From Brugia malayi (Eukaryota > Nematoda > Chromadorea > Rhabditida > Onchocercidae): a DNA stretch of 64,000 bases. The notes under the pieces are model-generated. The model did not search any database and was not told where the DNA came from. It was given only the letters and a program-made list of their open reading frames with translations. Positions 26,801-41,000 of the stretch are shown here, in pieces (the first letter of the stretch is position 1; every line of letters starts with the position of its first letter). The position numbers were made by a program, and so were the translations under genes. Location: positions 3,715,221-3,779,220 of the forward strand of contig NW_025062479.1 of NCBI RefSeq assembly GCF_000002995.4. Direction: 5' to 3'.

Positions 26801-29026
26801 AAAAAAAATCAGTTTATAGAAGTACCAATTTTACCACTTAATTATCATTTATCAGAATGAATTTATTCCAAATTCATTTTAACAATGATTGATTATGAAT
26901 GAATGAAATTTCTTATTATACTGTCTTATCCACCAAATAAATTCAGCAGTTATTCACTTTAAGAGCACACTGTTAACTGCAATTCTCTAAGATACTTTAT
27001 TTATGCATATTCTCTTGTCAACGACTGATTTTGGATCCTGATTTCTGATAGTATCTAAAATGATATGATTAAATAAGGAGGCTGATCAAACAATAGATTT
27101 TTAAGTCTTCTGAACAAAATATACTGTAGTTTTCACTGCAGCATTATCTTTTTTCCAATTAATGCTGGCTCACCGTTTTACGAGTTCACTTGGTCTTATT
27201 CTACGTAAAAACTTTTCCACTTTTTCGTCACAAACCACTGGTAGAAGCTTAAGATCTGAAGTACTGGCACATCGATTGAAACGTATATTGGAAACAAATT
27301 TTTACAGGTTTAACCCTTCTGTATGTTTCAGTCAGTTACTAATTCGGCGGCATTTCCTTATTAGTGTTTCCAAACCTTTATTATTAGGTAGCATACACTT
27401 CTGAAATCCTAGTTTCACTTATTTCTCATTCGAATTTTTGTCTCCAACTATATAGCATTGTGAAATGCAAAAAATTGACTTTTTGCTTCATTTCTTTATT
27501 TCTCTAAGTCTTTTTCTTTTCTTCAAAATTCCTCACTTTTGCTAACCTTAATAGAAATGCAGTTGGAGGGTTTTATTCCTACTAGTTCAAAGATTTCTCC
27601 GAACTTTTTTTCACTTTCAAAACCCCTCAATTTTATAGAAAATACACTTGGTGGATTTTATTAGTATCAGCTTAAAGAAATACACTAATCTATTAGAAGC
27701 GAAATAGGTGATTTTAAACTATGTAGAATGGATCGCAATAATAAATCTCTATACTCCTATTGGATATTCTTTACTAAGCTTGTAGGCTAATTTCTTCATT
27801 TTACGAAACAAAACATTCTTTCATAAAAGTTGTTTAGAGATAAGATTCTTTCTTAGAAGACCCGCTATCTTGAGTTCTGATTTAGTATCACAGAATGGTC
27901 CGAAATACATGGTATTACTACGACTTTTTTTGGCTCCTATTAACACTTAGTAGTTAGCATTTTTTAAGTCGATTGTTGCATCATCTCTTATCCAGTCGAA
28001 AACTCAGCTAAAGCATCGTGCCATCTCTTCGGCAGGCAAGACATACGGATGACGTAAGAATGGTTATGACAAGAATATTATTATAATCCATGCAATACAA
28101 ATAAAATGGACATTCTCTAGAGAACAATGGACTATTATTACTTGGATTGACACTTCAGATTCGCAACAATGGTTCAGGAAACTTCTCGAATTAAGAACAA
28201 AAATTTTCCTCCTAAACACATTTTCAGAAACATATATCGTCATAGCCTAAACTCTGGTACTCCTGTCTGAGTAAGAAAGTCCTTGCTGCGTTACTCAAAC
28301 AAAATTTTATTTGCCTAAAGTTATTAAGAAGTAGAAGACTTCCTAGGCTAAAGTTAGTTGGAGAGAAAGAATAGGCAAGACATAAACTTGTTCATGAACT
28401 AGTTCTTATTCATCTATAACCTGCAGCTTCCTCACCCATTATTACGGGACGACTTCTATGATTTTTCATTGTTTGGCATTGAGATGCTCCGTCTATTCAG
28501 ATACTTTATAATGTTAATTCGAATACTGCAGTGGGAGTAGGAGATTACTCATGCACTATATTCACTCATATCGACATTTAGGAAATGCACTCGGTTAGAT
28601 GATGATTGGATAACTGAAGCAGTGTTCATTGGAAGAGTTTACAAAATCATTTCCGTTACTATCCAGGATTAAAATGAAAATTCGTGGACCTTGAAAGCGA
28701 GTGGCGCATATTTAGTCTTTTCATCATCCTAGGTGTCAAATTATTGGTATGGAAAGCCGCTTATTTATATCTTAGCAATATTAATGCTAAAATTGGTATA
28801 ATAAATTAATTGCAAAGCAATGATTAGGGACAGCAATAGCACCAAAAAAATACCTCGTCGAGCATCGCATAGAATTATTGCGTGCGATACCAATCAGAAT
28901 AAGAATATTCGAAGCAAGAGCATAACTAAGCATTATCAGCCATATCGTAACAACGACAATATCATCCCGACGTCGTTCCCAAGTCCTAAAAATTCTGCTT
29001 TCATTATTACTCAGTCTATATATCAT
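20960..29026 (-). CDS. Seven-transmembrane G-protein-coupled receptor (nematode, Srx-like)
   Basis: A rhodopsin-type receptor of 452 codons. Minus-strand exons: 29026-28854, 26105-25911, 25618-25436, 22253-22133, 21862-21755, 21663-21508, 21382-20960; all phases agree. TM1 is IVVVTIWLIMLSYALASNIL (exon 1), TM2-TM3 are in exon 2, TM4 in exon 3 (LLAILFGYALGFAVSLPTLF), TM5 in exon 4, TM6-TM7 in exon 6 ([12 protein letters not shown]...SINPTVYLLFN). The DRY position reads C-N-R-F (residues 121-124), and the NPxxY motif is N-P-T-V-Y near 302-306. A 140-residue Asn/Ser/Thr-rich tail follows. The NRF...YP motif and KKEMRLFIQ before TM6 recall nematode chemoreceptor families such as Srx; a neuropeptide or amine receptor is the alternative. 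There is no signal peptide. The start ATG at 29026 lies one base after an acceptor-like aaatcag; upstream in-frame sequence has no ATG. Two introns are about 3 kb long. The ligand is unknown. Confidence 0.85.
22254..25435 (-). other. Long intron 3 of the 7TM receptor gene
   Basis: About 3.2 kb without a supportable gene. It includes a run of about 34 A at roughly 23851-23884. Two similar stretches near 23938-23966 and 24216-24250 share CATGCATCAAA then a TGATGA spacing. Plus-strand frames at 22558-22957 show no domains. Confidence 0.6.
26106..28853 (-). other. Long intron 1 of the 7TM receptor gene
   Basis: About 2.7 kb. It contains a plus-strand frame beginning at 27162 (described as a finding), a diverged tandem duplication at about 27519-27680, and a pyrimidine tract near 26560-26587. 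No exon of the receptor gene was recognised inside it. Confidence 0.6.
27519..27680 (+). repeat. Diverged tandem duplication inside a receptor intron
   Basis: Two units of roughly 65-75 bases (about 27519-27592 and 27615-27680) share TTTCAAAA, CCTCA, TAGAAA, a GGTTTTATT or GGATTTTATT block and a trailing TCAAAG or TTAAAG in the same order. Confidence 0.5.
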
Positions 29027-32000
29027 ACTGATTTCTAGGAGTTTGCTCTTTTCGACGTCCGAGTTAGCAGCTACAGGTTTCCAATCCAATATGATTTGGT
29101 ATGTTCTCTAGTTTCCGTTTGTGTAGAGACTTTTTTTTTCCAAGCAGTTCTCTTCCTTTCAAACACTTTTTTGTTCTGGAAAAACCGAAGCAAAAGTGCT
29201 CACCTTACATAGCTTTAAAAAGCTTTTAATTTTTTTTTTTCAAAAAAAATTGGTTGATAATTCGTGTTGGTTGTTAATTCCATTACTAAATGAATTCATT
29301 TTCTCAATTTATCATTATATATCATTTCCCATGAAAAAAAAATCGAACTTATGTTTGATTTTGTGTAAATGAAGTTGAAATTCACCGAATACTCACATTG
29401 TACCCAAAGACAAAGCGATGTTTTCAACAGAATAACAATAACATATTCAATCATTTCCTATTTCTTCCCCTAAATCCAGGAATTTACGTATTGAATTATT
29501 CAAATGCCTTCTTTTTTATTATTCGATGGACAAGAAAGTATTGGAAAAAGAATAGCAAAAGTAGTTCTCGCCAAAAAACTTTACTTCTTAGTTCCTTTGT
29601 TTGTTCCGGAACAAAGAAAGATTACCTTATTTCTGTTTCTTTTTATTTGATTAAACTAATCTCAAATAGATTAAAACTTGCCTTTCGTTGCCTGAAAACT
29701 GGCTCTTAGTAGTGAATTCGGTAAATGCGGAAGACTGTGTCATAATACTTTGTAAGGAAATGATTACGTTATTTCTGGGTGAACTGAAATTCCAAGGGGC
29801 AAAGTGGCAAATAAAAAAGATTTTAATACAAGCAAACGAAAAGTGTACAAAATGTGTTCGCATGCGACACACTCATGCACAAGTCGCAATTTGTTCTGCA
29901 TTAATTATTACTTCAAAGATCTCAATAACTATTTAAAGAGTACAATGAGATAGACATGTTGATACATAAGTGAACAGTTAGCTATGGAATATATTTTCTT
30001 TCGCAATCCAACATTTCTGAATCATAATACGGAAAAGGTTTCATATATAAAAGAAGGTATAATAATAATGATATAAATGTATGGCGAATGTATAATAAAA
30101 TAGGCAAAAAATAAAGTACATAAATGGTTTCTTGATCATATTTATTCTGTTTAAAGAAAGCATTTTCTTTCGTTTGTTACCAATCATTTTGTCTTGCATA
30201 TTAAAACATTTCAAGACTTCAATTGATTAATTATTTCAAAGTGGTACTCTTTACCAAATTTTTTGATAAAACATTACACCAAAATTCAACGCCTTTTTTG
30301 AGCAATTCAAGATCATTTAATAGAATATTTATATCTAATAACTAAATAAATTAGCAAATTGTATTTGCTCAGCAGGTGTTACTTTACTACTAACATTTAT
30401 CATTATTACCCTTTTTATAAAAAAATATTGACAAACGTTAGATGATCCGAAAAAGTACTAAGGAATGTGTTGAGTCAACAAATGCAAGAATGACAAACAA
30501 CGCACACGGTAGTGGTATAATTTCATATCATATTGTCTTTCTCACGTCACTAATTAAAAATATGTTAGATTAAAGAAATCTTTTAAATTCTTCAGCTCAG
30601 TTTGTTACAAGTACTACGAGTCAGCTATTCATTATACTATTCTAAACATTATTCACTACACTATTTGAATGTTTTTAACACTAACAAAGATTTACATGAG
30701 TCTTCAGCAAAAGTTTAAGCACTTGTTCTTGCTGAAATCTTTATTCGAAGCTGCTCTTAAATAAACAAATAGTCTATTTATCACATTTCGAAGCTCTTTA
30801 CAAATTCATCGAAAACCTACATAACTACCAAAACCTTCGTACTTAAGGTATGTTAAATTATTTCTGCTTGAAATGAGTGCGTGAAATTAATGACCTAGCC
30901 TATATGATTTGTATGCAAAAATGATTATAAATTCACAAATTTTAGTACCAAGAATAAGCGATTGGAAGAATTCTGTAAAATAACGACAAATTATTTGTTA
31001 AAGCTAAAATAAAGGAAATTTATTGTTTCGACAAAGTGAAAATGATTCTAATCAAGAAATTTTAAAAATTAAACAAAAAAAAAGAATAGGAGGAGACATA
31101 TTTCCAATCATAAATATCTTTTAGAATTGATTAAAGAAGGACACACAAGCTGATGCGAAAATTTTAAAGAAATATGGAATGTCAAGATGGTTTTATCTTT
31201 GAAGTTAAATTAAGAGCTTATCCAAGTCTTTTTTTAAGCACAGTGGCGTGGATGAACTTTCGCTTTACATACAAACATTATGTTTGAAGAAGAAAATATG
31301 GCTTAGGAAGGTGAATACTTGTCACAGTGGTTTTATAACTAAAGCTATGCTTATTCGGAGATTAAAATTCAAAATAAATGACAGAATAGGTGCGCATTGA
31401 AAGAAGAATTTTTTTAGAGCAGGACAAAGATGTTAGCATATTATAGTGCTTATACAGCATTTTTTAAACAAACAACAATTTTTAAATAAACCCTTACGTT
31501 TCAAAATTCAGTTACACAGAACAGATTTATATTTAACCACTAAAGCAAATTTCTTATTTAAGGTAGTAACATTTCCGAATATTTTGAAAAAATAATTTTT
31601 GAAATTAAAAGGGCATGTCAGTTTAAACATAACTAATGAAAAATGCATTTAGTAAGCATATTTCATATTAAGATTTTTTTTCACCGTTTAAAAACTCAAA
31701 AGAAAAATAAAGGAAAAGATGATTATACCTATATTTGTCCTGCTCTAAAAAAATTTTGTATAGAAACAAGATATTGAAATTAGTGAGAATTAGGGAAGAA
31801 TGAAGCTTTGGTTAAATGTACTTATTCAACATCACCAGAAAAAAGGCGAAACAGTATTAGTTAGAGAATGAAGTTCATTTAATACTGTTTAACACTCAGA
31901 TTTGTCATCCTGGCCAATATGCAATTGTTTATATTTTATTTGCTCATCAGTACATTTCATTTATACTCAAACTGTGGTCGAAATGGAATTGTATATATGA

Positions 32001-35000
32001 GAATAAATGAGTAGCAGCAATTGATTATAGAGCATCGTTGAGGAAAACTTAGCATTAGACTTGTTACTTCATACGATCAACTAGCCGTATTTAGAAATGT
32101 TGACAATGAACACTGACTGGCATCTCTGCTATTCCCACTACTTCCATCTTGTTGTTTTTCAGAAAAAGCCCTAAAGCATAATTAGATGTTAAAATGTAGT
32201 AACTCTTACCTTATTGTTCTACATCCTTTGGACGAATATTAAAAGTGATTTATTTCAGTGAATGAGAAACCAAATATATAAAAAAAATTTTATTTTCATA
32301 GATCTAATTGGAATGCTAAAAAATTTTTGAAAAAAGAAAAATTCTTCATCTAATAATAAGCAGTCAGCGCAAATTTAAATTGGTATATTAATTTCTAAGA
32401 TACCTTTTATTTGGTATTTTCCTAATTACCAAAATTGCTTCATACCTATTCTCCAATTTTTGTCCTCCTAGAAAAATTTTCTTCATCACCGTTCAGGTGA
32501 AGATTCTATTGAGACTTGAACAACGAAACTTACCTTTATTGTTTGAGGCTCTGGTTTACCATAATTAATAATAAGCTTTATCTACTGCTTGATTATTATC
32601 AGATCTCGAATAGTTCCATAACAAATATGAAATCAGAGATTAAAGCAAATGTATGAATGATGGAATCAATAGTCAACAAGTATTTACTTACAAATATCTG
32701 TGTAAAATAATTAAGATATTCGTATTTCCACAAAATTTCATTTAAATTCAGCTACAGTTATCGACATTTTTAAAACTTTGAATTTTATTTACATATAGAA
32801 AATATGGACTTTAGTATGAAATTCACGCAGTTACAAAAAATTTAACAGAAGTTCATATTTTCGTTGGAGAATGTGTAAGCATGGATTGCTCGAGAGGGAT
32901 TGTTAGAGTTGTAGTCAAGCAGCTCCCCAAAACAAGAGAATGCGAATTAGATATAAACCTAAGATATAAAAGAATATAGTTGGATTAAGTAATTAGTATT
33001 CGTAACAAAATTTAAACATCGTGTTTAATTAAAAATATGTGTATTAGGACAACAGTAAATGAGAAAAGAAAATACTTTTGAACAATTGCCAACAGCCAAT
33101 CTCACATTCATATAACTTGCATTTTACTTACTGGTGAGAGAGAATAATTATGCTTGCGTAGTGTAACGCCAAGCTTGATTTATCATCTTCCTTTATGCTT
33201 CAAGCACTTTCCAAAAGCTTAGCAGAAAAGGGAGTCAAAGACCGACCTCTCTTATTTTCTTTATATTTGCTACAAGGATCGACGAATTTTCAAAATTGTT
33301 CATAAAGATATTTATAATCTCTTGCTGTATCTGTTGCTTACTTGAATTTGAAAAAAAGAATTGCATCTTGCAACTTGAATTTTAATATATAATCAAATCA
33401 CATGATGTTAGAATGTTAAATATTCACAGTATATGAAAATTCTAAATTTTATATTAACAATAATTTTAAATGTATTGTAGCATCAAAAATTCCGTGTGCT
33501 ACTTCTAATTAAAACATAAAATGTTGTAAAAGTTAAATTGAACGAGACTGCTCAGATTTGTCGAATCTTGACATAAAATTAAATAAAATCCTAAATATAA
33601 GTTAAAAGATTTTCTAAAAAAATATGCTAATAAGAAATTGATGAGCTTATGCTATTGAACTTCAAATATCATTGATTTACAGACAAGCGAATAAAATGAA
33701 AAATTTAGGGTTATTAAAGCCTTTTTTATGTTATACTTTTTTTTAACAAATAAAATTTTTTCCAAACTTTAGACCTCAAAATTCAGCATGAAATTCTTTT
33801 TTTAATGAAATTTTTTTAGAATAGAATTTCTAGAAAATAAATTTTGTTTTAAAAATTTCTAAGAAATCCAAGGATGAAAATCTTGTAACAATTAGGCTTC
33901 TGATAAGAAAGGTATATATTAATGAGTCAAATATTACTGATATATATATAAGTTAATCATGTCCCTTCTCCCTTTATCATTCTATCATTATCGTCCTTCT
34001 TTATTCGTAAATGCTTTTCAAAATAATTAAACTAGTATCATATAAACATAGTATCATATAAACATTATACAAAATGCTTTACTAATATCGCCCAAAAAAC
34101 TTGGAAACTTGAAAGCATCAGTAGTATGATGATAGTGGCAGCAAAAAATGTTCTTTATTTGTATTACATTCGTTCTACTCTCTTTTTTAGAACTGATCGT
34201 TATGGTCAGTCTTTTTCTTTTATCATCTCAGCAAAAACTGAAAGAAAAATTTTGTTTCTTTTATGCAAAATTCAAATTCATCCATTTACAAAACTCAGCA
34301 ACTAACTTTCACTCTAAATGAATTTATGGCGATATTTCCCAAACAATTTTATAATACCTCCATTTCAATTAACGGATGAATTACATGCCTAATATTTAGC
34401 TCAAATAATAATTAATAATATTAACAATAACAAATTCAAAAATTGCTACTGGCTAAAAATTGAAAAACATATGATGACTATGACGTGATAACTAAGTGAA
34501 GTGCAAATAATAAGTGTTAACGAATAATTAAATTTTTAGTAAACTGACAAGTCCATAAAGATTAAATTTATGTTACATTATCTATTTCGTGTGATGAAAA
34601 AATTTTGTAGATGATTGAAGGCTTTTTTATAGTTGGTAATAACTTTAAGATTGATGAAAATTAATTAAATAAATTTTACTACTAAAGGAAAAATAATCCG
34701 TTTAGGATGATATGAAGAAATAACTTAACAGCAATGGAACGAGTTATTGATTTTTCGGTGATAGTTTAAGATTGGTGTTCAGAAATATAAACATTTAGTG
34801 ATTACAGAAAAGTGATTTGATAACTCTTGCTATAAATTTTCATCAACAACATAAATTTTTTGAAATTGTAGTGCGTACAAATAATTGCACAGTAATACTT
34901 AATTGTGCAAATGTGAGAAAATATTTTGTAGTAAATCAAAAAAAATTTTTTTTTGTTAGTTTAGATGAATTACAATCTAAATTGTGGAACCAAATCAAAT

Positions 35001-38000
35001 TGAGCAAAATGCTTTAAAAAATCAACGAACTATAGTTTTTCACACAAAAATATTAACAGATGATTTTGACAATTTTCCAGGAATTTCAATTTCTAGTTAT
35101 TCAACGGATAAAATATTCTTTTTATAACAACATTAGATTTTACTGCCAGATATTTACATAAACAGGCTTGAATTATTGAGACAATTTGTATAAGCTAATA
35201 TTAGTGAATAACTAGGAGAGAATTAATGGTTGGAAGGAATATTTTTTATGTTTTTTTTTTTTAATATAATAGAACAAATTTCATCTTCGGTATCTCACCA
35301 ATTCCAAATATTTATTGACTTCTACATAACTTTTACAGCGCAAGTTCCAACTAATTGATTTAAAACTTAGTTAAAAACTTTTGTATAACGTTTCAAATTA
35401 GAACAAATTAATATTGATTTATCCAAAATATTTAAAGTCACACCGGTATAACATGAATATATTGTTACTGGAATCAAAAGATATAATCAAACATCAACTA
35501 TGCTTTCAAAGTTAAGAAAACTTTCCACATTTTAATGATGACAAGTGACAAACAATGATTAAATAGCTATGAATTTGCCTTTTTTTTAAAAAAAAGGCTA
35601 CCAAAATATTCACTATTCGGGGGAATTCGGAATCTAAATGTAATGAAAAGCTATAAAATTTATTGCTTTGGGAAGAATCGCACCGTAAATATTTAAATAG
35701 CAGAATATGATTGGTCTCTAAATCTTTTATGAAAAAGCAAACAGGAGCAGCGGCATAACTAAGACCAAATTTCAACAACACTTTTTTTTTTTTTCAATCA
35801 CATTTAAACTTGAAATATCTTCAAATAGAAATTCCGGTGGAATCTTACAAAAACAAATTTATTGAACATACCAACTTAAAGAAACAATAGGTGTTGAATT
35901 GAACTAAAGCAAAGCTTTGTGATAACATGTAGCATGACAAAATGATAGAACATTTTTTACATCTTAATTTTCGCCATTGCATTTATATGCAAAAAATGTC
36001 AAACTTTCTTGATGTCATTTTCAATAATTAACATTACAATGACATTAAATAAGTGCTAGAAAACAAAATGAAGGGATAAAAGTATTTAAGACTGCTGAAC
36101 TACCGACATGTATGTGAAACGCTTGAATCTTTAAATTTAAAAAACAAAGAAATTCCAAGTAGCACAAAAGATTATAGATTTAGTTTAAACAAAATCCTAA
36201 AATCTATTGAGTTCCTTTTTTCATGAATATATAATTTCGAGGACGAAACCTTAAACAGACTCTGTTATTCAGTGAGAATAATGCAGGAATTGTTTTCTTT
36301 TTTTTTTTAAAATATTGAAGAACTATTTTAGTTTCAGAATTGTACTTTTTAATGATTTACTTCGATAAGAATTACACGTGCCTTAAAAACAAACCTTTTG
36401 CATTGTGCTTTTCAATACTGGCTAGTAAATACAAGATATCATTCTCCTGAAGCACATGTTTTTTTGAGAATTTATTTTCACCAAAATTGTTTTTACATCT
36501 AGAACCAAAAATGTAATTTATTAAAAAAAAGCTGCAATGCATAATTATCACTTTGCACGATCAAAGAAGCATGCAAAAACAGCAACGAATAAATTTTCCA
36601 AGTGTAAATGCTAGCTGTGAATTGACTTGTTTGACATGCAATCTGAAATCCTAGAAGTGAATGAAATTTTATAATCTCAAATAAATTGTCTAAATTTATT
36701 TCTGCTTTAATAGCAACTTTTATGATATAATTTCATAGTACTGCTGCTTAAAAATAGAATAATACTTAACTAGTAAGAAAGCCAATTTAATCTTGCTTGT
36801 CACATTTTAATGAAAAAAAAAACCTGTGAAAAAAAGGTGGTGCTATTCCTCAACGAATTAAATTATATTCAATTTGCTATTCAATAATTTTGTTATCATC
36901 TTGTTTCGGATTTACGCGCCATCAGATTTGGCTATTCGCCCCAATTTACAAATTCTACCTTCTTTTTTTAAACTAATTTTATATTGCAGGTGAGTCATAA
37001 AATATTTCACCCAGTTATTTTACAAAGTAGTTTCATGACTTATATTGACTGAGAAAAAATGAAAAAACGAATACAGGACAAATATGATAACAAGTTTTAG
37101 GTTGAATTCTAGATTGATTTTCTTTCAAGAAAAACTTTTATTTTTGAAATAAATAGTCGATTTCACAATTTATGATTTAAGTCTAATGAAATTCAATAGT
37201 CGTTGATTTCGTTGTAAATCAAATTCTCGAATTTACGCCAGCGACTATGGTTAAAATCAGTCTAGCAAAAAAATTGAAGCTGGTATATGGTCCGATTTGA
37301 TAAGGATTGGTTTGGAATAAAATATGGCACACACTATTATAAATCAAAAAATTTGGATGCATGCCTACTCACGCGAAAGGGAAACTAGAAGAAAAAAAAA
37401 TGAGAAAAGAGTGCAAAAAAGGCAAAGAATTCAAAATATTTAGGCAGAATATTGAAGTAATCTTGACCTTACTTAATGTTACCAAAAAAAAAAAAAGCTT
37501 TTGCAGTCGAAATGTCAATTTAAAAATAAATCAACTTGAATAATTCTTTAATAATGCCATATTTCTATGAAAACCTTATGAGTATCTTGAAGTTCTTGGT
37601 TTGTCTTTTGCTTTCGTTTCACGATGAACAGATGGGATTGAAAGAAGGCTAAGATAGCAGGTGGTGGCCTCAGTGGATTTTTTACCTGAAACTGATTACA
37701 CCTGCTTCTTCTTTCTTATGACTAATGCCCACACGAAAGATCGCAATTATTCAATGTCACAAATTCTGATCTTTGATCAGTGCTAATATGGTCATATTTC
37801 TTCTTTTTTTTCGAAAAAAACGCAACTAAATAATTTATTACTATAAATTAAACCCTAGGAATGTGCGAGTTAAATGGATATTTCAATATAAGCAGCATAG
37901 TTTTATTGACATTGAAACAATTGGGACACATTAGTCACAATAATTTTGAATTACTTCAAGGTTCTTCACTTATTAATATGGAAGAAAGATTGGTAAATTC

Positions 38001-41000
38001 AAAATCTCTGTTAAAATGAATTAATGGACCGTTGTTGACCACAATATGAGAAATGCTTACTTCATATCTGCTAATTAAGTAATTTTGAGAATAAAGTGAT
38101 GTATAAGATAAGGATGTGGAAAATGATCATTTTTTTGGTTATAAGCGAGGATAATATATGGTATAATAATGCAGCAAATCCAACCACTTTCCATAAATTT
38201 AAACAGTTATTTTCTACAAATTCAATGAATTAAAGTGCTGTTTGTTTAAATTTTGAATTTTGAGAAAAAAAAATTGTGTTTAAGCACATAAATTAAATGC
38301 TCTGTTAAAGTTTCCTCTGAAAATCATTAATGATCGTATCTCTGGTATCCAAAAGTAGTTTGTATGTGTACACTTCCGGTAAAATAAAAAAAAAAAATTC
38401 AGTATTTGGAGGTTCTGATATAACTGCGAGTTAACAAATGAAAATAGAGATGTAAAAAAGGGGCTTGAAATTTGAGAATGTCTTGACGGATGAAATTATT
38501 AGTGCAAAAAATGTCATTGCCTTTTAGATTCTATCTGTCATAGAAAGATTGCTTCATCACACTACACTTCTATTCAAATTTTATAACTAATCTGACTTTA
38601 TTGATATAACTGTTTAAAAGCATGCTTGAAACTAGAACATGGTGATATGGAAAGCTTGAAAATGACAAATTTAGCCTATGTTGGGAAGAACAGTTTATTG
38701 TTAATTCCCATTAAAAATAAAAAAAATCTTGAAAATTCTTTGAGAAAAAAAGTTAGTGATATTGTAATCATAATATAAGTTGATGGTTGACAGATAATAA
38801 TAAATTATTTAATAAAGTTCACTTCTTTTCTTTCATGACAAGTTCATCAATTCATCAGGGAGATTAAAACTTTTATCTTCAAAAAACTGATGAGAAAAGG
38901 AAATGAGAAATAGGAGCATTGCTCCTTGTTATTCAGTTCATCCTTTTCTTTTATGAATCAAGCGATAACAAAGATTGTCATTTCAAAATTCTATAAATAG
39001 AAGCAAACGAATAAGCGTTTTCAGCCCTTTAATAATATCCCAAACAATGAGCCAATACTTCCATCCCACCTTAGAACCTTTAATTTTATCGTTCTTATTT
39101 AGAGAATTCCATTTACAAAAATTTAAAGTAACAACTTCATTTCACTGCATATTTCCTTCAGCTAAGAATAATTCTCTTAGCTTCATCAATCTCCTAAAAG
39201 AATAGATTTTGTCAATTATTAAAGTCTGAAAATTAAAGTTCATTGTTGTGTTGTAGAATTTCCAAAAATTGAAACCATTTCAAATTCTTTCACTGAAATG
39301 TTTAGTAGTGATGAAATTCAATTTTACTATGTCAAAGGCTTTCTTGAAATAAACAAAAATCAAAATTTTCTCTTATCAGTATCAATTTGGATAAATTTTT
39401 GCACAGCAATTAAACTAATCCGCTATTATGATACCGATGAAAATCATATCAGATGAAATTTCGGAAATTTTGTTAAATCATTCTCAATTTTGTAAATGGT
39501 ACTTTTTATTATTTTCAACTTGCTATTTGTCTCTTTATTATTACATACCATCAATTTTTATTCCATAAATTTCATTCTATATGATCACACTTTTGTAACT
39601 ACCAATTCGATTTTCATGCATGTTATGCTGACAAAATATTGAATTTTCACTACTTCATATGATTCTGTCGTCTTTTGAGATTTAGAAAAAGTGAAAAAGT
39701 TCATCGTTGTTGACCTTACTTGCACATAATTTTGTAGCGAGAAAAAAAGGAGAAAGCTAATTAGAGTTTGTATATACAAATATCGTAATTGATGCATTTC
39801 AGGTTACTGGTGGTAGCATTTAACAATGCAATTTTTGTGCCTGTGATTCACTAATAAGAAATTTTAATATGTCTGATTTAATTCATAAAATATGGTCTAG
39901 AAAAAATCTGGAAATTGAAGTTGAATTCTAACCTAAGAATAAATATTAGCAGGAGAAAAGAAGAACAAATAGATAGGGTTACTAATGAATTTAAACAAAA
40001 TTTTTATCTGAATAGCTATTTATCACCTTATATGACAAAATATACCTCATTATGTGTTATCTGTTTTCTTGAAATAGTTTTTTGGATTAACATCGTAAAA
40101 AAAAGAAATTGTTTAATATACATCAATAGCAATGATACGACAAATTGAAAATTTCTCAACAGAAAAGTGAGAAATAAGTACATATCATGTTCCTCTCATA
40201 ATACAAATAATGCATATTATTACCAGAAGTAAAAAAGGAACATTCATTATGAATGTGTGAAATTTCTTGAAGTCTTGTTTTGATACCTGGAACTGAACAA
40301 TTTCGCTGACTTCAGATTGATTTTCCTTTTCATGCGATAATAATAAGAGGTGTCTTAGTGTGAACTTGTAAGTCGGATATGCATCTATAACTATGTCCTA
40401 GCTAGTCTTCAAATTATTCTTCCTGTATTCAAAAAGAATACTTTGAATTTTTTTGTTTCATATACCTTATTAGCATTCTCGACTTTAGATCTCCTAAAAT
40501 AAATTTTCGTTGAAATCATTTTCAGGAATTTTTTGAGAAAGGTTACAAAATGATTTCTTAACATTTCTATTATCACATCCGAAAATATATAATATGAAAG
40601 ATCATCAAGAAATGCATTTCCAGAGAATTTGTCACTGACAATCTTGAAGATTGATCCACTTGTTATCACTTTATCTGCTTGTCGCATACGACTTATAAGT
40701 AACAAAAACTATTAGTGCTGCTGGTGATGACTTCATGCGCGATCTGCAAATGAAAAATTGATGATACAACGTTCCGTCAAACTGAAGCAAATTTTCTGCA
40801 AAAATCTTTATGATAGCTAACGGTAAATTTAAGAGTGAGAGTTTTCAGAGGCTTGCATAAAATATTCGATAAGGTAATTTAACAAAAGTTTTCTGATTCT
40901 GCTAAAGATTAAAACTCATAGTTGTGAATTAACTGCATCATATAGGCCATATTTTGCAAGCTTTGAGTTTTTAATTGAATTTTTAAAATTATTTGAAAAT

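Noticed and set aside
28820..29038. Plus-strand frame opposite receptor exon 1
   Set aside because: Antisense shadow of the TM1 exon; the minus-strand reading has the TM1 segment and correct splice phase.
35577..35598. 22-base palindrome of GCC, T and A runs
   Set aside because: Apart from three bases at each end it is T8A8, which arises easily in AT-rich DNA.
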